A stretch of 64,000 nt of DNA. Origin: an uncultured bacterium (GTDB lineage Bacteria > Bacillota > Clostridia > Lachnospirales > Lachnospiraceae). The DNA lies in the NCBI GenBank assembly GCA_947381965.1, contig CANCXX010000018.1:19334-83333 (forward strand). Direction: 5' to 3'. Position numbers and translations under genes: made by a program. Below, piece by piece: positions 28,918 to 36,223 of this stretch; positions within the stretch are counted from its first letter, which is position 1, and every line of letters begins with the position of its first letter. The notes under the pieces are model-generated. The model had not been told where the DNA came from. It searched no databases and was given only the letters and a program-made list of their open reading frames with translations.

Positions 28918-29607
28918 ATGTTTACAATATTATTGGATCACAAATTACTTACAGGGCTGATATCATTTTTTCTGTTATCCAGTATTATATGTCAGATTAT
29001 ATGTGGTGTGATATACCATAATATGATTGCAGAATCGGATAATATGTCTGCAACAGAAAATAAATTTCTAAAACAATGTAAGCAAAAGTATGCCAATTAT
29101 TATAAGCTTAATGGCAAAATGGTCAATACGGATGTTTTTGTGGACAGGTTTCTTCAAAAAGTCTGTTTTGCCAAAATACACCTGACACATCTGATTCATA
29201 TTTCGGGTCAGCTTATGATGCTTTCCATACTGGTTACGGGAATATCCATCTTTCAGTCATTAGCCAGGGGATATACTCTATTTCAGATTATACCCTATTA
29301 TTTAGTCAGTATTCTTGGACTTTATCTGTATTTTTCTATTTCAGGGATTGTAGACGCCCAGGAAAAAAGAAGAATACTTAAAACAAATCTGACTGATTAT
29401 CTGGAAAACCATTTTGCACCCAGGCTTGAAACGGAAAGAGAAAATGCCATGGAAGAAGGGATAAAAAAGAGAGAAAAATATGCAAAGGAATTTCTGGAGG
29501 ATGAGTTAAAAGAAAAAGAGCAGACAGGAAATCTTGTGCAGGTTCAGCCTGTTATGTATCAGTATCAGGACGAACTGGAAAATCTTCTGGAAGAGTTTTT
29601 TGTATAA
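28918..29607 (+). CDS. Hypothetical membrane protein
   Basis: Protein of 229 residues that I cannot assign. Hydrophobic segments lie at about 11-35, 95-120 and 128-150; the rest is charged, with a Glu/Lys-rich helical C-terminal half (about 160-229) ending DELENLLEEFFV. The ATG at 28918 has AGGAGG five bases upstream; an in-frame TTG at 28861 lies upstream of the promoter and is not used. A near-perfect sigma-A promoter is directly in front. The next gene is a DUF1624-type membrane protein 104 bases away. Confidence 0.75.
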   Translation: MFTILLDHKLLTGLISFFLLSSIICQIICGVIYHNMIAESDNMSATENKFLKQCKQKYANYYKLNGKMVNTDVFVDRFLQKVCFAKIHLTHLIHISGQLMMLSILVTGISIFQSLARGYTLFQIIPYYLVSILGLYLYFSISGIVDAQEKRRILKTNLTDYLENHFAPRLETERENAMEEGIKKREKYAKEFLEDELKEKEQTGNLVQVQPVMYQYQDELENLLEEFFV

Positions 29608-29711
29608 TCACTATAAAAATGATGGATAGTGTAAGCTGCATATGATAAAATAATAACATTGCTTTTGCGGACAGAAAACAGGATTTAGGGCGGATAAGGA
29701 TAAAAATACAT

Positions 29712-30488
29712 ATGAAATTAAATGCTTACAGAGAAAAACAAAACATGCGATATACGTTGCTGGATATTATAAGAGGTGTGGTTCTTATCAGCATGATATT
29801 ATATCATGCCTGCTGGGATTTGGTTTATATTTTCGGTATGGATTTTAGCTGGTATGAAGGGACAGGAGCTTATATATGGCAGCAGAGTATTTGCTGGACG
29901 TTTATTCTTTTATCCGGGTTTTGCTGGTCTTTAGGAAAAAATCCGTTAAAAAGAGGAATTATTATTTTTAGTGCAGGAGCGATAATTACTTTAATAACTT
30001 GTCTTTTTATGCCGGAGAACAGAGTAGTGTTTGGCGTACTTACTTTAATTGGATCCTGCATGATTTTAATGATACCAGTTCACAAGCTGATAAAAAGACT
30101 TACACCGGAGACAGGATTTTTTTTCAGTTTTTTATTGTTTATTTTATTAAGAAATATCAACAGAGGATACTTGGGTTTTGAAAAATGGAATCTAATAAAA
30201 CTGCCAGGGAAATGGTATCGGGGTATGATAGCGGCATACATTGGTTTTCCGCCTATAGATTTTTATTCCACCGATTACTTTTCATTATTTCCCTGGCTGT
30301 TTTTGTTTGTCAGTGGATATTTTTTATATCATTTTTTTCAACATAAAAATATATTTTCAAATAAAAAGCTTTCCATATGGAAATGTGATTTGGTATTTTT
30401 TAGTTTTTTGGGAAGACATTCTCTTTTAATATATATGATACACCAGCCTTTGATTTATTTGATATTATGGTGTATATTTTTAAATTAA
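29712..30488 (+). CDS. HGSNAT/DUF1624-type heparan acetyltransferase-like membrane protein
   Basis: Integral membrane protein of 258 residues with about seven hydrophobic segments. The N-terminal YTLLDIIRGVVLISMILYHA is the hallmark of DUF1624, related to the heparan-alpha-glucosaminide N-acetyltransferase family, with the helix-1 Asp and Arg (LDIIRG) and the following His. FLGRHSLLIYMIHQPLIY near the C-terminus is also conserved, with its paired histidines. It probably acylates a surface glycan, but the substrate is unknown. The start at 29712 has AAGGAT upstream; ATG at 29745 is an alternative. Its 3' end overlaps the convergent MFS gene by nine bases. Confidence 0.8.
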   Translation: MKLNAYREKQNMRYTLLDIIRGVVLISMILYHACWDLVYIFGMDFSWYEGTGAYIWQQSICWTFILLSGFCWSLGKNPLKRGIIIFSAGAIITLITCLFMPENRVVFGVLTLIGSCMILMIPVHKLIKRLTPETGFFFSFLLFILLRNINRGYLGFEKWNLIKLPGKWYRGMIAAYIGFPPIDFYSTDYFSLFPWLFLFVSGYFLYHFFQHKNIFSNKKLSIWKCDLVFFSFLGRHSLLIYMIHQPLIYLILWCIFLN

Positions 30489-31718
30489 TGTATCAATTTC
30501 CTGGAAAATTTTTTTATTCCATAAAATAATCAGCAATAATATAACAAATACGCCTGTAAAAAGAAAAGAAATATTGTTCCCGATGCTTTCCAAAAGTACG
30601 CCATAGACAGCCTGTCCTATGGGACTTGCGCACATGCAAATACACATGGTACAGGAAGTGACTTTTCCCAACATATGTTCAGGAGTCAACAGCTGCAGGT
30701 AAGAGAGCATCCGGATAGAAAAAAGGGAGGAAGTTACACACATTACAAAGCAGCAGGAAATAATTATAGCATAAACCACAGAGCCGGGAAGGGAGAAAAA
30801 TAATCCTGCGCCCATAGGAACCAGCGCTGCTGCCGCTGTAATTAAAAAAAGATACAGACGGCCAGCATTTTGTTTTCCTGAAAAAACTCCTGCCAGCAGC
30901 CCTCCGCATAAACTTCCTGCTGCAATGGCCCCCTGAGCGTAACCATATAACTGATTACCTGTTTTTTCAGAAAATCCAAGCATCTGGGTGATAATCACGG
31001 GAATGGCTATCATTATCAGTGAACTTAAAAATAAATTGGCAGAAGCAGTAAGTAAAGCGATTTTCCAAATGACCGGTCTTTCTTTTTTTATAAAAAGAAC
31101 GCTATCTTTTAGGTCAGAATATCCTGTCAGAAAAATATGCCCATTATGTACACGTTTTTCAAAAGGAATTTTAATAAAAAGTTCCATGATGGCTGAAAGG
31201 GCAAAGCAAAGAATGCTTACATATAAAATTGGATACAGTCCCCAAAAACCATATATGGCGCCTCCAATTATGGGGCCGATCAGCGAGGATAAAGAAGAAA
31301 CGAGATTAATAGCGGCATTGCCCTTTACAAGGTCTTCTTTTGAAAGCAGCATAGGAATGCTTGCCTGTACCGCAGGCTGGTAGGTTCCCTGGATGCCATA
31401 AAGAAGAATAAGCATAACAAGAATAAGGGCTGCCAGATCCATTTTTCCAAGAAGTATGGAAAAAAGTAAAGTGATGGCGGAGGTTAAAAAATCCAGAATT
31501 ACCATAATATTTCTTTTATTAATACGATCAGCGATAATACCTCCTATGGGAAATAACAAAATCATTGGTATAAAAGAACAGGCAGAAACAAGTCCAAAAA
31601 GCATGGCGGAATTTGTTTTTCCCAAAAGGTGCAGGGGAAGAGCAAACCGTAGAATTGCATTTCCAAATAAGGAAATAATCTGTCCTAAAATAATAAGTAT
31701 AAAATTTTTTTCCAGCAT
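30480..31718 (-). CDS. MFS exporter (MefA/EntS-like)
   Basis: Major facilitator with 12 predicted helices, 412 residues. The loop between helices 2 and 3 has GGIIADRINKRNIM, the MFS signature G-x3-D-R-x-x-[KR]; YQPAVQASIPML and SSLIGPIIGGAIYG are typical of the MFS_3 group containing macrolide and enterobactin exporters. It probably exports a drug or secondary metabolite. ATG at 31718 has AGAAAGG 12 bases upstream; ATG at 31730 is directly against that site and is disfavoured. The gene stands alone, so the substrate is open. Confidence 0.82.
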   Translation of the reverse strand: MLEKNFILIILGQIISLFGNAILRFALPLHLLGKTNSAMLFGLVSACSFIPMILLFPIGGIIADRINKRNIMVILDFLTSAITLLFSILLGKMDLAALILVMLILLYGIQGTYQPAVQASIPMLLSKEDLVKGNAAINLVSSLSSLIGPIIGGAIYGFWGLYPILYVSILCFALSAIMELFIKIPFEKRVHNGHIFLTGYSDLKDSVLFIKKERPVIWKIALLTASANLFLSSLIMIAIPVIITQMLGFSEKTGNQLYGYAQGAIAAGSLCGGLLAGVFSGKQNAGRLYLFLITAAAALVPMGAGLFFSLPGSVVYAIIISCCFVMCVTSSLFSIRMLSYLQLLTPEHMLGKVTSCTMCICMCASPIGQAVYGVLLESIGNNISFLFTGVFVILLLIILWNKKIFQEIDTLI

Positions 31719-31934
31719 AATTACTGTCATCCTTTCTGTTAAAAAATTTGGTGTAAGATAAGCATATGAAAATACTTGTTATTATATCTATCATCTTTAA
31801 TTGGTTGCGGCCACCAATTTTGGTTTTCAGCTTTGTAAAATCTGGTTGCCATGGAAAGAAACCTGCGGTAGCATTAATGGGAAACCTTTGGTTTGACATC
31901 ACAAAAGATATAAAAAGAAGGGAATAAATTAAAT

Positions 31935-33137
31935 ATGAAAGAAGCTGTTGTAATTTTAAGAAAAGGAGAAGGGCGTACCATCAAAGGGGGTGGTATGTGG
32001 ATATTTGATAATGAGATAGAAAAAATTACAGGTGATTTTTCTAACGGTGATATTGTGGCAATACACGATTTTGATGGATATCCATTGGGAAAAGGATTTA
32101 TAAATTTAAATTCAAAAATAAGAGTAAGGCTGATGACCAGGGATATAAATTGTCAGATTGATAATGATTTTTTAAGACAAAGGGTAAAAGAGGCGTGGGA
32201 ATATCGTAAAAAAGTTGTGGATACGGAAAGCTGCCGGATTATTTTTGGGGAGGCTGATTTCCTTCCAGGACTTGTGATAGATAAGTTTTCTGATATACTT
32301 GTGGTAGAATCCTTGGCTTTGGGGATTGACAGAATGAAGGAAGAGATTCTGTTAATATTAAAGGAGTTGCTAAAAGAAGATGGAATTTCTATAAAAGGAA
32401 TTTATGAGCGAAGTGATGCAAAGGTCAGATTAAATGAAGGGATGGAGAGAGTTAAAGGATTTATAGGAGAAGAATTTGACACCAATGTAATGATTGAAGA
32501 AAATGGAATTAAATTTTTGGTGGATGTAAAGGAAGGCCAGAAAACAGGGTTTTTTCTTGACCAGAAATATAACCGTCTGGCAGTGCAGAAGCTATGCCGA
32601 AATGCCAGAGTGTTGGATTGTTTTACCCATACCGGCTCTTTTGCGTTAAACGCGGCAGCAGCAGGTGCCAGGGAAGTAATAGGTGTGGATGCTTCCCAGG
32701 CAGGGATAAATCAGGCAGAGCGTAATGCCATATTGAACCATATGGAAGATAAGGTATGTTTCTGGTGCAGGGACGTTTTTGAATTGCTTCCGGAGTTGGA
32801 GGAAAAGAAAGAAAAGTTTGATGTGGTGATTTTGGATCCTCCGGCTTTTACCAAGTCCAGAAATTCTGTTAAAAATGCAGTAAAGGGGTATCGGGAAATT
32901 AATCTTCGTGCCATGAAGCTTATAAAAAATGGGGGATTTCTTGCAACATGTTCCTGTTCACATTTTATGACCTATGAACTTTTTACCGAAACAATCCATC
33001 AGGCAGCAAGAAACGTACACAAACGGCTTAGACAAGTGGAGTTTAGAACCCAGGCACCGGATCATCCTATTTTGTGGTCGGCAGATGAATCTTATTATTT
33101 GAAGTTTTACATTTTTCAGGTAGTGGAAGAAAGATAA
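31935..33137 (+). CDS. rlmI: 23S rRNA (cytosine-C5) methyltransferase RlmI-like
   Basis: SAM-dependent class I methyltransferase of 400 residues with an N-terminal PUA domain (about 3-75), a linker domain with RSDAKVRLNEG, and a Rossmann domain. Motif I is VLDCFTHTGSFALNAAAAGA, the acidic end of strand 2 is GVDASQAGI, the catalytic region is VVILDPPAFTKS, and TCSCSHFM supplies the cysteines. This fits the RlmI/YccW family that makes m5C1962 in 23S rRNA. The target is by family, not tested. The next gene starts 30 bases downstream. Confidence 0.88.
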   Translation: MKEAVVILRKGEGRTIKGGGMWIFDNEIEKITGDFSNGDIVAIHDFDGYPLGKGFINLNSKIRVRLMTRDINCQIDNDFLRQRVKEAWEYRKKVVDTESCRIIFGEADFLPGLVIDKFSDILVVESLALGIDRMKEEILLILKELLKEDGISIKGIYERSDAKVRLNEGMERVKGFIGEEFDTNVMIEENGIKFLVDVKEGQKTGFFLDQKYNRLAVQKLCRNARVLDCFTHTGSFALNAAAAGAREVIGVDASQAGINQAERNAILNHMEDKVCFWCRDVFELLPELEEKKEKFDVVILDPPAFTKSRNSVKNAVKGYREINLRAMKLIKNGGFLATCSCSHFMTYELFTETIHQAARNVHKRLRQVEFRTQAPDHPILWSADESYYLKFYIFQVVEER

Positions 33138-33167
33138 GGACATTAATAAGGACAAGGAGTATAGAAT

Positions 33168-34028
33168 ATGGCAACAGATGTGATTGTGGATACTTTATCG
33201 GATGGAATAAAGCTGCTTCCCTTTCTTTTTATAACCTATTTGATAATGGAATATATTGAACATAAAGCAGGCAGTAAAACCCAGAAGATTATGCAAAAAG
33301 CAGGCAAGTGGGGTCCGGTGTTTGGAGGTGTTTTTGGAATTGTACCCCAGTGTGGATTCTCAGCGGCAGCTTCTAATCTCTATGCGGGACGCATTATTAC
33401 ATTGGGAACTTTAATTGCCATATTTTTATCAACTTCTGATGAAATGGTTCCGGTACTTATATCTGAACAGGCGCCTTTTCAGACAATTATAAGAATATTA
33501 GCCGTTAAAATGATAATTGGCATTTTTTCAGGATTAGCGATTGATATGCTGATTCAAAAGTGGAAGAAAGGTAAAGGAGAAAAATTACGGATAGAACATA
33601 TATGTGAACATCACCGTTGCCATTGTTCAGAAGGAAAAATAATTAAATCTGCAATTAGCCATACCATACAGATTTTTTCTTTTATTTTAATAATTACTTT
33701 CCTTCTTAATCTGGCAATTGCTTTTGTTGGAGAGGATAATCTTTCAGCATTTATTTCTGGCAGGGCAATTTTAGGTCCTATTTTTGCCGGAGCAGTAGGG
33801 CTGATACCTAATTGCGCTTCCTCTGTTATTTTAACGCAGCTTTATCTGGAAGGAATTTTAGGGGCTGGTTCCATGATTGCCGGACTTCTTGCCGGATCCG
33901 GGGTTGGACTTTTGGTGCTTTTCAGGGTAAATGATAATGTCAGGGAAAATGTAATGATAATGCTGCTTCTCTATTTTATAGGCAGTGTATCAGGTATTTT
34001 TATGGAATTTATGAATTTGGGATTTTAA
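33168..34028 (+). CDS. ArsP_2-type permease (putative manganese transporter)
   Basis: Membrane protein of 286 residues with about eight to nine hydrophobic segments and an internal repeat: GVFGIVPQCGFSAAASNLY near 55 and GAVGLIPNCASSVILTQLY near 205, each with a Pro-x-Cys motif, as in the ArsP_2 family annotated as arsenic efflux or putative manganese transporter. A His/Cys-rich cytosolic loop, HICEHHRCHCSEG (about 144-156), looks like a metal-binding site. It follows rlmI by 30 bases. No yybP-ykoY (manganese) riboswitch is visible upstream. The metal cannot be decided from the sequence. Confidence 0.82.
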   Translation: MATDVIVDTLSDGIKLLPFLFITYLIMEYIEHKAGSKTQKIMQKAGKWGPVFGGVFGIVPQCGFSAAASNLYAGRIITLGTLIAIFLSTSDEMVPVLISEQAPFQTIIRILAVKMIIGIFSGLAIDMLIQKWKKGKGEKLRIEHICEHHRCHCSEGKIIKSAISHTIQIFSFILIITFLLNLAIAFVGEDNLSAFISGRAILGPIFAGAVGLIPNCASSVILTQLYLEGILGAGSMIAGLLAGSGVGLLVLFRVNDNVRENVMIMLLLYFIGSVSGIFMEFMNLGF

Positions 34029-34065
34029 ATTCTATATGTTTTTTGCTCAAAAACATAATTTTTAA

Positions 34066-34114
34066 CAAAAAAAAGCACCATCCCCAAGGCTCGTATGTCC
34101 TCAAAAATGGTACT
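34066..34114 (-). terminator. Terminator of tRNA-Lys
   Basis: On the minus strand, downstream of the tRNA, AGTACCAT (34114-34107) pairs with ATGGTGCT (34081-34074) with one G-U, followed by a run of seven to eight T. The 25-base loop contains further short complementarity. Confidence 0.7.
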
Positions 34115-34119
34115 TGCAA

Positions 34120-34192
34120 TGCGCCTTCAGGGGCTCGAACCCTGGACACCCTGATTAAGAGTCAGGTGCTCTACCAACTGAGCTAAAGGCGC
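34120..34192 (-). tRNA. tRNA-Lys (anticodon CTT)
   Basis: The minus strand folds into a 73-nt cloverleaf: acceptor GCGCCTT/AAGGCGC, D arm GCTC..GAGC, anticodon arm CCTGA-CTCTTAA-TCAGG with anticodon CTT, T arm CAGGG-TTCGAGC-CCCTG, and discriminator A at 34120. CCA is not encoded. A single gene with its own promoter and terminator. Confidence 0.96.
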
Positions 34193-34229
34193 TTAATTTA
34201 TTTAATACACCATTTGCAACGCAAGTGTA

Positions 34230-34258
34230 ATTATAGTATAATGTTTTCTGAATTGCAA
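34230..34258 (-). promoter_or_regulatory. Promoter of tRNA-Lys
   Basis: On the minus strand TTGCAA (34258-34253) and a perfect TATAAT (34235-34230) are 17 bases apart, giving a start about 30 bases before the tRNA. Confidence 0.8.
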
Positions 34259-34394
34259 GAGTTTTTTTAAAAAATTTTAAAGAAAATGTTAGAAAGTATA
34301 TTTTGAACAGTTTATAGGTGTGATTTTATAGTGAAGAAGAAAATAATCTGCCCTTCATTATGACAAATAAAATTGATATTTTTGGAGGAATAAA

Positions 34395-35165
34395 ATGATA
34401 TTTGATACACATGCACACTATGATGATGAAGCATTTGATAAGGACAGAGACTATCTGCTTGTGTCTATGGCGGAGCAGGGAGTTGCCTATATTGTAAATA
34501 TAGGAGCCAGTATGACTTCATCTGAAAAGACCATTGCGCTTACAGAAAAATATCCGTTTATTTATGGTGCAATCGGTGTCCATCCGTCAGAAACAAAAGA
34601 ACTGACAAAAGAGGACATGCAATGGTTGAAAATAAAGGCTTCGGAGCCTAAAGTAGTGGCGATTGGTGAAATAGGGCTTGATTATTACTGGCAGGAGCCG
34701 GATAAATCGGTTCAGAAAATGTGGTTTGAAAGACAGCTTCATCTGGCAAGTGAGGTAAATCTGCCTGTAGTGATTCATTCCCGTGACGCGGCGCAGGATA
34801 CAATGGAAATATTGAAAAAATGGCAGGTGGAGAAAACGGCGGGGGTCATCCATTGTTTTTCTTATACAAAAGAAATGGCAAGAGAGTATCTCAATATGGA
34901 TTACTATTTTGGAATTGGTGGGGTACTCACATTTAAAAATGCGAAAAAGCTGGCAGAGGCTGTGGAATATATTCCAATGAATCGCATTTTGCTGGAGACG
35001 GACTGCCCTTATTTAGCGCCTGAACCTTACCGTGGAAAAAGAAATCAGTCTGTCTATATTGATTTTGTGGCGCAAAGGCTGTCTGAAATCAAGGGAATCA
35101 GCAAAGAAGAAGTATTGGAACAGACAATGAAGAATGGGAAAGTTTTTTATAATATTAACGATTAG
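34395..35165 (+). CDS. tatD: TatD-family metal-dependent DNase
   Basis: TIM-barrel metal-dependent hydrolase of 256 residues. Metal ligands are visible in order: His6 and His8 in DTHAHYD, the Glu in GEIGLDYY, HSRDA, HCFSYTKE, and the Asp in LLETDCPYLAPEP. Family members have 3'-exonuclease activity on DNA. GGAGG lies nine bases before the ATG. rsmA starts 22 bases downstream, the conserved Firmicute tatD-rsmA neighbourhood; rnmV, often between them, is absent. Confidence 0.93.
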   Translation: MIFDTHAHYDDEAFDKDRDYLLVSMAEQGVAYIVNIGASMTSSEKTIALTEKYPFIYGAIGVHPSETKELTKEDMQWLKIKASEPKVVAIGEIGLDYYWQEPDKSVQKMWFERQLHLASEVNLPVVIHSRDAAQDTMEILKKWQVEKTAGVIHCFSYTKEMAREYLNMDYYFGIGGVLTFKNAKKLAEAVEYIPMNRILLETDCPYLAPEPYRGKRNQSVYIDFVAQRLSEIKGISKEEVLEQTMKNGKVFYNIND

Positions 35166-35187
35166 CGTGGAACAAAGGAGAGTGCAG

Positions 35188-36072
35188 ATGGCATATCTTG
35201 GAACACCGTCAGCAACAGCGGAGATTATTAAAAAGTATAACTTTACTTTTCAAAAAAGATATGGACAGAATTTTTTGGTAGACACAAATATTCTGGAAAA
35301 GATTATCAGGTGTGCAGATATTAAAAAAGACGACTGTGTAATTGAAATTGGTCCCGGCATAGGAACCATGACCCAATATCTGGCAGAAAATGCAAGAGAA
35401 GTAACAGCTGTGGAAATCGATAAAAATTTAATTCCGATTTTAAAGGAAACTCTTTTAGAATATGACAATGTGTCCGTTCTGAATGAGGATATCCTTAAAG
35501 TAGATATAGGCAGGATATCAGAAGAAAAAAATGGGGGAAAGCCTGTCAAAATAGTGGCAAATTTGCCCTATTACATAACAACTCCCATTATTATGGGATT
35601 GTTTGAAAGTCATGTGCCTCTTTCAAGCATTACGGTTATGGTTCAAAAAGAGGTTGCGGACAGGATGCAGACTGGTCCGGGTACCAAAGATTATGGGGCT
35701 TTAAGCCTTGCCGTACAATATTATGCCAGACCAGAGATTATTATGAATGTTCCTCCTTCCTGTTTTATGCCAAAGCCTGGAGTTGGCAGCAGTGTTATAC
35801 GTCTTACACTGTTTTCGGAGCCTCCTGTAAAAACTGAAGACGAAATAAAAATGTTTTCTATTATAAAGGCAGCCTTTAATCAGCGCAGGAAAACTCTTGC
35901 CAATTCTCTTGCCAATTCTTCGTTTATACTGGATGGTGAAAGAAAGTCTGTGAAGTTTACAAGGCAGCAGGTTTGTGAGGCGCTTGGGCAAATGGAACTT
36001 AGCCATACAATAAGGGGAGAAGCGCTTACACTTAAGCAGTTTGCGGCGCTTTCTGACCTGCTTTCAAAATAA
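35188..36072 (+). CDS. rsmA: 16S rRNA dimethyladenosine transferase
   Basis: KsgA/RsmA methylates the adjacent adenosines A1518 and A1519 in helix 45 of 16S rRNA, late in 30S assembly. The protein has 294 residues. Motifs: KRYGQNFLVD at about 22-31, motif I VIEIGPGIGTMTQYLAE, acidic VEIDKNLIP, and catalytic motif IV ANLPYYITTPI. The C-terminal helical domain has AFNQRRKTLANSL. The ATG at 35188 has AAAGGAG upstream; a longer frame to 35134 overlaps tatD and is not needed. Loss of this gene gives kasugamycin resistance in other bacteria. Confidence 0.95.
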   Translation: MAYLGTPSATAEIIKKYNFTFQKRYGQNFLVDTNILEKIIRCADIKKDDCVIEIGPGIGTMTQYLAENAREVTAVEIDKNLIPILKETLLEYDNVSVLNEDILKVDIGRISEEKNGGKPVKIVANLPYYITTPIIMGLFESHVPLSSITVMVQKEVADRMQTGPGTKDYGALSLAVQYYARPEIIMNVPPSCFMPKPGVGSSVIRLTLFSEPPVKTEDEIKMFSIIKAAFNQRRKTLANSLANSSFILDGERKSVKFTRQQVCEALGQMELSHTIRGEALTLKQFAALSDLLSK

Positions 36073-36113
36073 AAAAGAGCTGTATTTCTTTCCAAATCTT
36101 CTATCGGATTTTT

Positions 36114-36142
36114 TTGACATACGAAATGGCATATGGTAAACT
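36114..36142 (+). promoter_or_regulatory. Promoter of the TPR/pseudo-AAA-glgB operon
   Basis: Perfect -35 TTGACA (36114-36119), 17-base spacer, -10 TAAACT (36137-36142). The leader, about 75 bases, contains a small hairpin GGCAG/CTGCC (about 36159-36186). Confidence 0.7.
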
Positions 36143-36223
36143 TAAACAGTGAAAATAGGGCAGTTATACCCATGTAAATGCTGCCGTTAGAAAATAACAG
36201 AAAAAGTGTATGGGGTGAATACC

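Noticed and set aside
31528-31902. A 124-codon minus-strand frame upstream of the MFS gene
   Set aside because: It overlaps the start of the MFS gene in another frame, lacks a ribosome site and has a cysteine- and phenylalanine-rich composition typical of a shadow frame.
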